From positions 1 to 63,816 of the forward strand of contig JACUUX010000010.1 of NCBI GenBank assembly GCA_014859105.1: a DNA stretch of 63,816 nt. The letters run 5' to 3'. The notes under the pieces are model-generated. The model worked only from the letters and a program-made list of their open reading frames with translations, was not told the DNA's origin and searched no databases. Position 1 is the first letter of the stretch; every line of letters starts with the position of its first letter. Both the position numbers and the translations under genes were made by a program. The stretch comes from Nitrospirota bacterium. GTDB lineage: Bacteria > Nitrospirota > Thermodesulfovibrionia > Thermodesulfovibrionales > SM23-35. Positions 8,777 to 17,516 of the stretch are shown piece by piece.

Positions 8777-9440
8777 GGGGAAAAATCCGGACTTATCTGA
8801 ATTAATTACATTTTTTTATCCGGCATTCCTGAACCTTAATAAAAGAAAAGTGGTTGTTTGTGGAGGAGGTAAGGTTGCAGAAAGGAAAATTATCGATTTA
8901 ATAAAAACAGGAGCAGATATAACCGTTATAAGTCCTGAGCTTACAAAAAGAATTGAGAAGGAAAAACAAAAAGATAAAATAAAGCATATTCACCGGCATT
9001 ACAGAGAAGGTGATCTGCAAAGATCTTTCCTTGTTATAGCCGCTACAGATTCTCCTCATGTAAATGAGAAAATATCTGAGGACGCTGACTGTCTCGTCAA
9101 TGTTGTAGACACGCCTCATTTATGTAATTTCATTGTTCCATCGACAGTAAACAGGTGGCCTTTAACTATTGCTGTATCAACCAGCGGTGTCAGTCCCGCA
9201 CTTTCAAGGGCAATCAGAAAAGAGATCGAAAAGATATGCGGACCCGAATTTTCCAAGTACTTGAAATTATTGAAAAAATATAGAATTCTGGCCATGAATT
9301 TGATAAAAGACAAAAGAAAGAGGAGGAGTTTTTTACAGGATGTTGCTTCAGAAAAGGTTATAGGAATTCTAAGAAGAAAGGGTTTGAAAGAGGCAGAGAA
9401 AGTGGTAAAGGATTTATTCGAAAAAGCAAAGAATATTTAA
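8751..9440 (+). CDS. Precorrin-2 dehydrogenase / sirohydrochlorin ferrochelatase domain protein
   Basis: About 229 residues, matching the Met8p/CysG N-terminal family that makes siroheme from precorrin-2 (NAD-dependent oxidation, then iron insertion). It has an NAD-binding glycine motif GGGKVAERK (about residue 38), VISPEL, and the family stretch LVNVVDTPHLCNFIVPSTV followed by STSGVSPALSRAIRKEIE. There is no uroporphyrinogen methyltransferase domain. The start is uncertain: TTG at 8751, overlapping bamD by 26 bp, or GTG at 8766. Siroheme here would serve sulfite/nitrite reductases or a heme d1/alternative heme route. Confidence 0.85.
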   Translation: MPTSNVKHKGKNPDLSELITFFYPAFLNLNKRKVVVCGGGKVAERKIIDLIKTGADITVISPELTKRIEKEKQKDKIKHIHRHYREGDLQRSFLVIAATDSPHVNEKISEDADCLVNVVDTPHLCNFIVPSTVNRWPLTIAVSTSGVSPALSRAIRKEIEKICGPEFSKYLKLLKKYRILAMNLIKDKRKRRSFLQDVASEKVIGILRRKGLKEAEKVVKDLFEKAKNI

Positions 9441-9480
9441 TTTTTTCTATAAATTATATAAGTATGGTAAAATTTCTCAT

Positions 9481-10374
9481 ATGGATATACATCAGTTAAA
9501 AGTATTCACCTCTGTTTTCAAAAACAAAAGCTTTTCAAGGGCATCTGAAGATCTGCACCTTACACAGCCTACAATAAGCAATCATATCAAGGCACTGGAA
9601 AATGAGTTTGATTGTAAATTGTTTGATAGACTTGGAAGGAGTATCATTCCAACCAGAGAGGCAGAGGTTTTATACGGCCATTCAATGGAAATCATAGAGA
9701 AAGCCAATAATCTTAAAGAAGCTATCGGCCAAATGAAGAAGGAACTGACCGGTAAGCTCGTAATCGGGGCCAGTACAATCCCCGGGGTTTATTTAATGCC
9801 CCTGATGATGAAGGAGTTTCAGAAAAGATACCCCTCTATTTCATTTCAGATTGTTATATCTGATTCAAAGGGTATTGTTGACAGCATTTCCAGACACGAA
9901 TTACTTCTGGGAATCGTGGGTGCGAAGCTGGGAGATGAAAACATTAAATACATCTCTTTTGTGGAAGATGGTTTGATCGTTGTTTCCGCTCCTTCTTTAA
10001 TAGAAAAGGATATATTGACAGTGAAAGAGTTGGCTGGATTACCAATGGTCATAAGGGAGGAGGGATCCGGAACAAGGAGGGAGACAGAAAAAATTTTAGA
10101 GAGCAAGGGCATGTCCTTTAATAATTTCAAGATTTCCGGCGTTTTTGGTTCTACAGATGCAGTGAAACAGGCTGTAAAGGCAGGGCTGGGGATTTCCATA
10201 TTGTCAAAGTTTTCTGTAGCTGACGAATTAAAAAATAATATCCTCGGCGAGATAAAGCTCCTGGATACACAGATGAAGAGAAGGTTTTATATTGTAACCC
10301 ATAGGAAAAGGACCCTTCCTTTTGTATATGAAAAATTTTTAGAGCATCTTATGTTTGAATCAAAAAACATCTAA
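9481..10374 (+). CDS. LysR-family transcriptional regulator
   Basis: 297 residues. The winged HTH is at 1-60 (FSRASEDLHLTQPTISNHIKALE), followed by the periplasmic-binding-like effector domain (LVIGASTIPGVYLMPLMMKEF). The pattern REEGSGTRRETEKIL is typical of the CysB-like/CbbR group. A selenium-metabolism-associated LysR subgroup has similar features; with a putative selenoprotein 4 kb away that is a possibility, not a conclusion. A -10-like TAAAAT ends 7 bp before the ATG. The gene lies downstream of the siroheme gene and convergent with bioB. Confidence 0.88.
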   Translation: MDIHQLKVFTSVFKNKSFSRASEDLHLTQPTISNHIKALENEFDCKLFDRLGRSIIPTREAEVLYGHSMEIIEKANNLKEAIGQMKKELTGKLVIGASTIPGVYLMPLMMKEFQKRYPSISFQIVISDSKGIVDSISRHELLLGIVGAKLGDENIKYISFVEDGLIVVSAPSLIEKDILTVKELAGLPMVIREEGSGTRRETEKILESKGMSFNNFKISGVFGSTDAVKQAVKAGLGISILSKFSVADELKNNILGEIKLLDTQMKRRFYIVTHRKRTLPFVYEKFLEHLMFESKNI

Positions 10375-10393
10375 TGAGGCTAAGAGAATCCAT

Positions 10394-11371
10394 CTATGTA
10401 GTCAGACCATATATTTTTATGAGTTTTAAGTCATCTTCAGGGCTTCGTCCAGTTGTTGTAAGATAATTGCCCGTAATCATACCATCGGCGCCGGCAAGAA
10501 ATATCATGGAATTGAACTCACCGAGTATCTGTAACCTGCCTCCGCAAATCCTGATTTCTTTATCGGGAAGGATATAGCGATAGATACTGACGATTTTGAG
10601 CGCTTCAAAGGGATGAAGCAAATCCGCATTGCCCAGAGGTGTTCCCTTAATCGGAACAAGAAAATTTACAGGTACGGAGTCCACACCGAGTTCCCTCAGT
10701 GCAAATGCCATGTCAATTCTGTCTTCCCATGTCTCCCCCATACCGAATATCCCGCCTGAACACACAGAAAGCCCTGCTGATTTTGCTGCTTTTATAGTCT
10801 CGATTTTATCTCTATAACCATGGGTTGTGCATACCCACGGGAAAAACCTCTCAGAAGTTTCAAGGTTGTGATGATAGCGGTCGAGCCCTGCCTTTTTGAG
10901 CATCGAGAGGTCGTCTTCTCTTAACAAACCGAGGCTTGCACAGGGGAGAAGGCCGATGTTTCTTATCTCAGAAAGCATATCTGCAATCTTTAATAAATCT
11001 TTCTCAGAAACTTTTCTCCCGCTTGTCACGATCGAAAACCTTTCAATACCTGATTGCCTAACTCCAATTGCTTTCTGCAGAATTTTTTCTTTGCTCAAGA
11101 GTGGATATGCCTGAATTTCTGCCCTGCTTCTGGATGACTGTGCACAGAAGGAGCAATCCTCGGGGCAGGCACCTGATTTTGCATTTACAATAGCGCATAA
11201 CCTTGCCTTATTTCCTCTGAAGTAGTCTCTTATTTTATTTGCGGATACGAAAAGGTTGAAAATGTCACAACCGGAGATTTTAGATATATAAAAGGCATCT
11301 TCTTCTGATAATAAACCAACATTTAATATCTTTTCTTCAATGTGCTTAATCTCCTCCGTCACCGCCATCAC
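10394..11371 (-). CDS. bioB: Biotin synthase
   Basis: 325 residues. The radical SAM cysteines C69-x3-C73-x2-C76 are in ACPEDCSFCAQS, and downstream are GIFGMGETWEDRI, PVNFLVPIKGTPL and RICGGR, diagnostic for BioB. It inserts sulfur into dethiobiotin using a sacrificial 2Fe-2S cluster. No other bio genes are adjacent. Its start region overlaps the end of the upstream lipoprotein gene by 26 bp, so a slightly later start is possible. Confidence 0.95.
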   Translation of the reverse strand: MMAVTEEIKHIEEKILNVGLLSEEDAFYISKISGCDIFNLFVSANKIRDYFRGNKARLCAIVNAKSGACPEDCSFCAQSSRSRAEIQAYPLLSKEKILQKAIGVRQSGIERFSIVTSGRKVSEKDLLKIADMLSEIRNIGLLPCASLGLLREDDLSMLKKAGLDRYHHNLETSERFFPWVCTTHGYRDKIETIKAAKSAGLSVCSGGIFGMGETWEDRIDMAFALRELGVDSVPVNFLVPIKGTPLGNADLLHPFEALKIVSIYRYILPDKEIRICGGRLQILGEFNSMIFLAGADGMITGNYLTTTGRSPEDDLKLIKIYGLTT

Positions 11372-11912
11372 CGCCTCCGGGGTATCGCAACTTTTCAGCT
11401 GCCGGACTGAGCCTTATCGTTACTTTCACCTTCCCTTCTTCTTTGAGCCAGTAATGGATTTCCATAAGATCAATGAACCCGTAAACGAATGGATAATATA
11501 AAGGTCTGAATTCAAACCCGATTGTATCTCCCTTGCTATCAACGATCCTGCTCAAGTTAAATTTATGGAATGCATGATGAAAGCTTATGAACTTTTTAGC
11601 CTCTTCTATTGCTTCCCGGTCTGGAATACCTTTCTTTATCCTGTAATCAAAGTCAGGAGCGAAAGGTTCAAGATCATACCGGTCTCCTTCGTAATCAAGT
11701 ATTGCAACAGTTTCAATGTCATCCGAGTATCTTCCACCATAAAGTATCAGTTTAAATGTACCGCTTATCTCGGAAATATCTGCTTGCTCTGTCTTTAAAG
11801 GACTCGCCAGAGCCGAGGTTGTATCTGGTGTTTTCTGTCTGGAGAAAGCACAACCTGCAAAGTAAGAGATGAAAATCAAGGAAATAAATATAATATAAAA
11901 GATTTTTTTCAT
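11346..11912 (-). CDS. Predicted lipoprotein of unknown function
   Basis: 188 residues from the ATG at 11912, which has a purine-rich site (AAGGGG) upstream. The signal peptide ends in a lipobox (YFAGC), and the mature part contains mixed strands and acidic patches. A polyglycine/aspartate tail (GGGDGGDGGD) ends the protein and overlaps the bioB start. The longer upstream frame runs into an interspersed repeat and was rejected as the N-terminus. No family recognised. Confidence 0.6.
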   Translation of the reverse strand: MKKIFYIIFISLIFISYFAGCAFSRQKTPDTTSALASPLKTEQADISEISGTFKLILYGGRYSDDIETVAILDYEGDRYDLEPFAPDFDYRIKKGIPDREAIEEAKKFISFHHAFHKFNLSRIVDSKGDTIGFEFRPLYYPFVYGFIDLMEIHYWLKEEGKVKVTIRLSPAAEKLRYPGGGDGGDGGD

Positions 11913-11956
11913 GATAGACCCCTTTCTTTCAGCTAAGCTATTAATTCTCAAAGATA

Positions 11957-12069
11957 TTAAAAGTTGTTTAAGATTTTTTATTGTGTCATTGCCCGACTCC
12001 GATCGGGCAATCCAGAATCTTTCGTATAAGTCGTACTTCTGGATTCCCTGGTCAAGCCAGGGAATGACA
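11957..12069. repeat. Interspersed non-coding inverted-repeat element (TCATTCC type)
   Basis: A leader TTAAAAGTTGTTTAAGATTT is followed by TGTCATTGCCCGACTCCGAT...CAATCCAGAAT and, in inverse orientation, TTCTGGATTCCCTGG...GGGAATGACA. The two halves form inverted repeats. The same leader plus TGTCATTC block recurs at 63764-63816, and the inner unit recurs at 17517, 18903 and 42128. Confidence 0.75.
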
Positions 12070-12225
12070 TACAACCATTGGAACAGAGTTCAGCTACTAA
12101 ATATTTCAGAGCCTGTCTCAGCGGTATTATAAGATAATAAATCGCTCAATTCAGGTCTTAAATATAATAACATGTTTTGTGCATCTGTTGAATTCTGTGT
12201 TTTTATTGATATGTTATAATTTTTT

Positions 12226-12867
12226 ATGACTGTTAAACTTTTAATGTTTGACCTTGATGGTACACTTGTAGACACGAGCATGGATATCACAAATGCCTTG
12301 AACTACGCCCTTAACTTTTACGGCTTTAAGGAATTAACAATCGGAGATACAACAAAGATGGTAGGAGAAGGTATCACAAGGCTTGTAGAAAAATTGCTCG
12401 GCGAATCAAAGAGCCGATTGATGGATGCTGTAATAAAAAGGTTTCTGGATTATTATTCAGAGCATCTTACGGATTATTCAACAATATACCCTGGAGTCAG
12501 TGAGACACTCGAGAGGCTTAATGGTTACAGAAAGGCAGTAATATCTAACAAAAGAGAGTCCCTTTCCACAAGGCTTTTGGAAGAACTAAACCTGAGTAAA
12601 TATTTTGAGCTTGTTATCGGAAGTGACACTGCGCCCAAAAGGAAGCCCTCCCCGGTTCCTGTTATTTATGTAGTTTCTAAACTTGGAATAAGTCCACAGG
12701 AATCTATGATGATCGGGGATAGTAATTATGATATAGAAGCAGGCAAGAAGGCGGGTGTAATAACAGTTGCTGTTACTTACGGTTATAAGGAAAAGGAATA
12801 CCTGAAAGATGCCGATTATATGATAGATGAATTTAATAACTTGTTAGGTATTCTTGACATACATTAA
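12226..12867 (+). CDS. gph: HAD-superfamily phosphatase, phosphoglycolate phosphatase-like
   Basis: 213 residues with the HAD motif I DLDGTLVDT (nucleophile D10), motif II near VISNKR, and motif IV GDSNYDIEAGKKAG. The cap is C1-type and helical. Gph dephosphorylates 2-phosphoglycolate, but HAD substrate assignment from sequence is uncertain. TATAAT lies only 5 bp before the ATG and there is no clear Shine-Dalgarno site. Confidence 0.82.
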   Translation: MTVKLLMFDLDGTLVDTSMDITNALNYALNFYGFKELTIGDTTKMVGEGITRLVEKLLGESKSRLMDAVIKRFLDYYSEHLTDYSTIYPGVSETLERLNGYRKAVISNKRESLSTRLLEELNLSKYFELVIGSDTAPKRKPSPVPVIYVVSKLGISPQESMMIGDSNYDIEAGKKAGVITVAVTYGYKEKEYLKDADYMIDEFNNLLGILDIH

Positions 12868-12927
12868 AATAACCTCATATAATTTCAATTCAAACAAAAT
12901 AAAAGTTGTAACAAATACTTATAATGT

Positions 12928-13004
<77 letters not shown>

Positions 13005-13077
13005 GGCAATTTTAAAGCTGAATTTGTAGTTGTAAGATTTTTTGCTTTATACTAAAAATAATTGCTATTAAAAAAAT

Positions 13078-13154
13078 GGTGAGTGTAGCTCAACGGTTAG
13101 AGCGCTGGACTGTGGCTCCAGGTGTTGGGGGTTCGAGTCCCCTCACTCACCCCA
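13078..13154 (+). tRNA. tRNA-His (GTG)
   Basis: Acceptor GTGAGTG/CACTCAC with an extra 5' G opposite discriminator C, as tRNA-His requires; anticodon loop CTGTGGC; CCA encoded. Confidence 0.95.
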
Positions 13155-13157
13155 GCT

Positions 13158-13178
13158 AAATTCTGCGATGCAGAATTT
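13158..13178. other. Perfect hairpin between tRNA genes
   Basis: AAATTCTGC-GAT-GCAGAATTT, a 9-bp perfect stem with a 3-nt loop just after tRNA-His. No U-run follows, so it could be a processing site rather than a classical terminator. Confidence 0.55.
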
Positions 13179-13269
13179 AGAGTTTGAAGTTGCAGGTTAT
13201 TAGTTATAGGTTGTCAATTCTTTTTTTACTAATAACTAATAACTATTCACTAATAACTGTTGATAAAGT

Positions 13270-13342
13270 GCGCCTGTAGCTCAGTGGATAGAGCATCGGC
13301 CTCCGGAGCCGAGGGTCGGAGGTTCGAATCCTCTCAGGCGCG
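13270..13342 (+). tRNA. tRNA-Arg (CCG)
   Basis: Acceptor GCGCCTG/CAGGCGC, anticodon loop CTCCGGA. The sequence after the discriminator G is CTT, so CCA is not encoded and must be added enzymatically, unlike in the three neighbouring tRNAs. Confidence 0.95.
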
Positions 13343-13353
13343 CTTGATGGTGT

Positions 13354-13429
<76 letters not shown>

Positions 13430-13519
13430 TTTTAAATCATTTTTCCTGCAGCAAATATTCATCCTTGTTTCTTCTCTGTCAAATTATTATATTCTTCAGA
13501 GTATTTATCAAATATATTA

Positions 13520-13855
13520 TTAATCTTGTTCATCATCTTTATTATTACCCCATATTGGGTCACTTCCAAATCTTTTTGCCCAAAACTCATCAGCAGAAAT
13601 ATACTTTTCAATCTCTTCCTTAGAAAAAGAAAATCGATAATGTTCACAATAATCCATTATTATTCTGTATGCATTGATTATTTCAATTGTTTTTTCTTTT
13701 CGGATATCTTCGTTTTCTTTGCATGAATCGGGGTGCCACTCTTTGAGCAATTCTCGATACCTATTTTTAATTTCTTTTACTGTTGCGAACTCATATAATC
13801 CAAGAGTTTTTCGTGCTTCTGTTATCTTTTCATACTTCCCCATAGGTATATCCAT
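13520..13855 (-). CDS. J-domain (DnaJ-like) protein
   Basis: 111 residues. An N-terminal J-domain runs about 10-75: LGLYEFATVKEIKNRYRELLKEWHPDS, with the HPD tripeptide that stimulates DnaK ATPase. The C-terminal tail (FWAKRFGSDPIW) is short and there is no G/F, zinc-finger or C-terminal substrate domain, so it is a small type III J-protein. It precedes the DsrE-like gene on the opposite side of the tRNA cluster; no functional link is evident. Confidence 0.8.
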   Translation of the reverse strand: MDIPMGKYEKITEARKTLGLYEFATVKEIKNRYRELLKEWHPDSCKENEDIRKEKTIEIINAYRIIMDYCEHYRFSFSKEEIEKYISADEFWAKRFGSDPIWGNNKDDEQD

Positions 13856-13966
13856 AATATATAATTTTATCTTCCTTATACAATTTTTAAACCTCCTGCA
13901 AATAAATCACTAATTGACGAGTGATTTTTTTCTATTCCAATAATCATTACTCATTTTTCTTTCGGG

Positions 13967-14278
13967 TTAAAATGTGATCACTTTATCAGCTTCTTTAACT
14001 GATTCATACAGGTCATTCATATAGCCAAGAGGACAAACTTTTGTTCCCACAAGACCGTGGGCTTTCATACAAACCCCTCAGACATACATATTCCCTTTAA
14101 ACTTGTCTATCTGTTCCTTTGCATTAAATTGCTCGTTACTGATTTGTTCAAAAAGGACTCCTTTCCCAAGCATAAAAACATTAACTTCATCCCCCTTTTC
14201 GACAGCCACATTCGCTAATCTCATGGCATTATAGACGGTTTCAGCATCATTTGTAGCAATAATGAAAAGAATATTCAT
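13967..14278 (-). CDS. DsrE-like sulfur-relay/redox protein, probable selenoprotein (UGA codon 67)
   Basis: 103 residues if UGA at 14078-14080 is read through. The N-terminal half (NILFIIATNDAETVYNAMRLANVAVEKGDEVNVFMLGKGV) is a DsrE-type fold. After the UGA the same frame continues GVCMKAHGLVGTKVCPLGYMNDLYESVKEADKVITF to a TAA, which is again DsrE-like. UGA occupies the first position of a C-x-x-C-like motif (YV-U-G-V-C), where I expect relatives to have Cys. A compact hairpin follows the UGA (see SECIS entry). DsrE-like selenoproteins are known from marine metagenomes. The alternative is a nonsense mutation. A good ribosome site (GGGAGG) precedes the ATG. Confidence 0.75.
14046..14077 (-). 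promoter_or_regulatory. Candidate bacterial SECIS element
   Basis: Starting 16 nt after the UGA on the minus strand, CCCAC-GGUCUU-GUGGG forms a 5-bp stem with a 6-nt loop that opens with GG followed by U. This resembles the AGGUCU loop of the E. coli fdhF SECIS recognised by SelB. Stem length, loop size and distance lie in the range for bacterial SECIS. Confidence 0.6.
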
Positions 14279-14280
14279 AC

Positions 14281-14512
14281 ATAGCCTCCCTTTTCAATTC
14301 ATAAATTTTTGTACTGAAATTGATTCTACTATAAAAACTATTTTTAACGGATCAATAGGAGTTCCAACTTATCGTTTTACTATTAATTCCTGCTATTTCT
14401 TTTGCTGACTCACATGACTTACTACATTTTAGTACATCTTCTATATTTGGTGCAGCAGGCGAGAGTATGCTACATTATAAAACTGAATTATGAACTATTG
14501 AAAGGAATCCCT
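14281..14512. other. Gap with unidentified open frame
   Basis: On the minus strand an open stretch reads APNIEDVLKCSKSCESAKEI and ends at a TGA. It looks like the C-terminal tail of an unidentified cysteine-containing protein. It has no start codon or recognisable family; probable gene debris. Confidence 0.3.
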
Positions 14513-14965
14513 GTGGAAATTTTAACAGCCCCTCGAATGGAGCGGTGTATCGGTTGTCATTCATGCTCATTGGCATGCGCGAGACTTGTCCACAAACGGC
14601 TTTCGTGGGACGAGGCAGGCATTCGCATACATACTTCAGGAGGACTATCGACTGGATTCGAGGCAAAGACATGCCTTGCCTGTAATCCGGCACCTTGTGC
14701 TGCGGTCTGTCCAACAGGTGCCTTCAGTCAGAGAAAAGGCGGAGGGGTGGTTGTGAGAAAACGTTTGTGTATCCGCTGCGGGGAGTGCGCAAAAGCTTGT
14801 CCTGTCGATGCAGTGTACCTTGATCCGTCGCAGGAGCCCTTTGTGTGTATTCACTGTGGCAGATGTGTTTCCTTCTGCCCGCACGACTGCCTTGAAATGG
14901 TCGCAAGCCCCGGGGGCCAAGTAAATGAGGGTGTTGAAAAGGAAGTGAAAAATGATACGGGATAA
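14513..14965 (+). CDS. 4Fe-4S ferredoxin subunit partnering the AOR-family oxidoreductase
   Basis: 150 residues from GTG 14513, which has AAGGAA upstream; the longer frame would add an unlikely hydrophobic leader. Cysteine clusters in order: CIGCHSCSLAC, CLACNPAPCAAVC, CIRCGECAKACP and CIHCGRCVSFCP, enough for four 4Fe-4S clusters, like HycB/YdhY/BamC-type electron-transfer proteins. It overlaps the AOR gene by 14 bp, so it probably feeds or takes electrons from that tungsten/molybdenum enzyme. Base composition is richer in G+C than its neighbours. Confidence 0.88.
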   Translation: MEILTAPRMERCIGCHSCSLACARLVHKRLSWDEAGIRIHTSGGLSTGFEAKTCLACNPAPCAAVCPTGAFSQRKGGGVVVRKRLCIRCGECAKACPVDAVYLDPSQEPFVCIHCGRCVSFCPHDCLEMVASPGGQVNEGVEKEVKNDTG

Positions 14966-16703
14966 CTTCAAGGTTCTGGTTATTGATCTTAGCACACGCA
15001 AAGGCGATGTAGTCAAGATGGAAGGAAGAAACACAGAAGCTGGAGGCAGCGGTCTGGCTGCGAAACTTTTTCAAAAGTATGGACATACTGATAAACCATG
15101 GGATGACCCACTGCAACCGCTGATTTTTACGATAGGCCCTCTCACAGGGTATTTCCCTCTCATGAGCAAAACTGTATATGCCTTCAAGTCACCCTACCAC
15201 AACCAGTACACTGAAAGTCATGCAGGGGGACGTTCTGCTCTTTCTCTGAGGTTTGCTGATTATGATGGGATTGTTATCACCGGGAAGGCATCGAGCCCTT
15301 CATGTATTTATGTCGGTTCCCGCCACCTTGAAGTCAAAGATGTACACTACCTATGGGGTACAGATATTCAGACATCAGGCAAGGTGCTAAGGAAAATGTT
15401 TAAGGGTGCTGGCCACAGAAGCATCCTCCGCATAGGGCCTGCAGGAGAAAACCGCTCTGCCATGGCATGTGTAAATGTGGATACATACCGCCACTTCGGA
15501 AGACTCGGCGGTGGCGGAGCAATGGGCGCAAAGAATCTTAAGGCAGTTGTAATTCAGGGAGATGTTTCTTTCGCTTCTCCACCTGATAAAAGGTATCCAA
15601 AACTGTTTCAGGAGGTGTACAAACTTCTTACTTCGACAGAAATGATGAGCAAGTACCATAACCTTGGTACAGCCGGGAACGTTGCTGTTCTCAATGACCT
15701 GAAAGCCCTCCCGTGGAGAAATCTGAAACAGACATCTGACGCAGAGGTCACGGGTATAACAGGTGAAAAGTTTGCTGAGGACGCGTTGCTGCGTAATGTC
15801 GCATGCTCCGGATGCCCCGTTGGGTGTATTCATATCGGATTTGTACGTGAGAAGTTCATGGAGGAGAATCATTATCTCTACCGTCAGGTGTCATATGACC
15901 ACGAACCGATTTTTGCGACTGGCTCCATGCTCGGGGTAACAAGCAATTTTGATGTTCTTGGCATCATAGACGCCGTGGAAAAAATGGGACTTGATGTGAT
16001 GTCTGCGGGTGGTGCATTAGCATGGGCGACAGAGGCATTCGAAAAAGGAATGATTACAGAATCGGATACACTTATTCCCCTTGCATTCGGAGACTCTGAA
16101 GCCTATAAGGTCGCTGTCAGACATCTGGGAATGGGCACAAACGAATTTTACCGGGCGCTGGGCCTCGGTACTCTGCAGGCTGCAAAGAGGTACGGCGGAG
16201 AGGACTTTGCCTGTGTACTCGGACAGGAGATGGCTGGATATGCAACAGGTGAAGTGTTCTTTACCTCTCAATCCCTGGGCTTCAGGCATTCTCACCTTGA
16301 TGCAGCCGGATATTCTTATGACCAGAGGAAAAATGAAAGGGATACAGGGAAGGTGGTCGAGTTCCTCATTCGGGACGAACAGGAGAGGGTTTTTCTTACC
16401 TCTATGGTCGCATGTCTTTTCGCCAGAGGTGTGTATACAAAAGAATTACTCGCTGAATGCCTGCGTTCAGTTGGATACGTAGAGTTAGCAGGAAATATCG
16501 AATCGGTATCGAATAATATTCAGAAATTACGCTGGCAGGTGCGTTTGAAAACCGGCTTTGACCCCTCTAAGGTACGAATCCCGAAACGGTTTTATGAAGT
16601 GAAAAACTGGCATGGCCCCATAGATAAAGATTTCTTCGATGAACTCAGGCGGAGATATCAGGAAGCCATCCTTCGCCTTGCTCAAGAAGACATAATTCCA
16701 TAA
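14952..16703 (+). CDS. Aldehyde:ferredoxin oxidoreductase family protein (tungsten/molybdopterin)
   Basis: 583 residues. The N-terminal pterin-binding region has HAGGRSALSLRFADYDGIVITG and GRLGGGGAMGAKNLKAVV. The 4Fe-4S ligands are C285-x2-C288-x3-C292 (ACSGCPVGCIH) and probably C488 (VACLF), in the positions expected for AOR. The enzyme oxidises aldehydes or reduces acids with ferredoxin. A YdhV/BamB-like role with the adjacent ferredoxin is also possible, and the substrate cannot be told from sequence. G+C content seems higher than flanking genes, so the pair may be acquired. Confidence 0.88.
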   Translation: MIRDNFKVLVIDLSTRKGDVVKMEGRNTEAGGSGLAAKLFQKYGHTDKPWDDPLQPLIFTIGPLTGYFPLMSKTVYAFKSPYHNQYTESHAGGRSALSLRFADYDGIVITGKASSPSCIYVGSRHLEVKDVHYLWGTDIQTSGKVLRKMFKGAGHRSILRIGPAGENRSAMACVNVDTYRHFGRLGGGGAMGAKNLKAVVIQGDVSFASPPDKRYPKLFQEVYKLLTSTEMMSKYHNLGTAGNVAVLNDLKALPWRNLKQTSDAEVTGITGEKFAEDALLRNVACSGCPVGCIHIGFVREKFMEENHYLYRQVSYDHEPIFATGSMLGVTSNFDVLGIIDAVEKMGLDVMSAGGALAWATEAFEKGMITESDTLIPLAFGDSEAYKVAVRHLGMGTNEFYRALGLGTLQAAKRYGGEDFACVLGQEMAGYATGEVFFTSQSLGFRHSHLDAAGYSYDQRKNERDTGKVVEFLIRDEQERVFLTSMVACLFARGVYTKELLAECLRSVGYVELAGNIESVSNNIQKLRWQVRLKTGFDPSKVRIPKRFYEVKNWHGPIDKDFFDELRRRYQEAILRLAQEDIIP

Positions 16704-16709
16704 TCCGGC

Positions 16710-17387
16710 CTAAATCACATTATCTTTAGATAACTTCTTTATGATTACATCAATAAATGATTGTATGATGCTCTTATTGATGCCTCCGTCAAATGTCTCT
16801 ATTAATGTGTCAGAGAGAGCTGACCAGATAAGCTTATCAGTTTTCACATCGTAAAGATTGGTTTCCATGCTCAATATCTCGTCTTCTACTCTATATCCAG
16901 GTGTCGTGATGCACTGATAACAGTCATAATAGTATCCATACCAGCCGTGGTAATATGCAGGAGGGTAAAAATGGGGGTAAAGGCGTGGAGGATGAGAAGG
17001 TGGAACAAAAGTACCTATTTTCTCGGGTGGATAATAGGTTTCGATAGTCCTTTTATCTACTAACCGCGTAATGAGGATGCCATCGAACTGCATTTCCTTT
17101 ACTTTCTTCTGGGCGTACTCTTTATCCTGCATTTTTTCAGATGGAATAACTGCATAGCTCGGCACTGCCTCTATTTTCATTGTTTTCAATTTTTTTACGA
17201 ATTCGTCCTCAAAAAATCTTTTGATAGCAGGCTTATCAGAAACTCCAAAGACAAGGATTTTTTTGATCTGTCCTGCCTTATAATTTTCGTCCTTCCATAC
17301 CGAAGTCAGAGTGGTAGTGGCACAGGAAACCATTGAAAAAAGGAAGAAGACTATTAATAAAAGAAGAAATATTTTTTTAAGTATCAT
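16710..17387 (-). CDS. Predicted lipoprotein, unknown function
   Basis: 225 residues with signal peptide and lipobox SMVSC. The body starts with TTTLTSVWKDENYKAGQIKKILVFGVSD, a pattern seen in outer-membrane-associated lipoproteins of Nitrospirota and Deltaproteobacteria, followed by a Pro/Tyr/His-rich stretch (PPSHPPRLYPHFYPPAYYHGWYGYYYDCY split over 125-155). The C-terminal strand KLIWSALSDTLIE is typical of DUF4136-like folds. Monocistronic. Confidence 0.65.
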   Translation of the reverse strand: MILKKIFLLLLIVFFLFSMVSCATTTLTSVWKDENYKAGQIKKILVFGVSDKPAIKRFFEDEFVKKLKTMKIEAVPSYAVIPSEKMQDKEYAQKKVKEMQFDGILITRLVDKRTIETYYPPEKIGTFVPPSHPPRLYPHFYPPAYYHGWYGYYYDCYQCITTPGYRVEDEILSMETNLYDVKTDKLIWSALSDTLIETFDGGINKSIIQSFIDVIIKKLSKDNVI

Positions 17388-17516
17388 TTCTAAAAGAATA
17401 AAATAAATTAGATTTAAAAAACAAATAAATTTCTAACTTCATAAATATGTAAACAGAACACTACGGAAATGCTCTTCGGAGATAGTGTACTGTCTCGTAA
17501 ATAGGTTTACATATTT

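Noticed and set aside
11913-12074. 54-residue N-terminal extension of the lipoprotein gene
   Set aside because: It is translated interspersed repeat; the internal ATG at 11912 has a ribosome site and begins a proper lipoprotein signal peptide.
13195-13262. AT-rich repeat TTATTAGTTATAGG...ACTAATAACTAATAACTA between tRNA-His and tRNA-Arg as a small RNA
   Set aside because: It is simple-sequence-like inverted repetition with no promoter or conserved structure; I treat it as low-complexity spacer.
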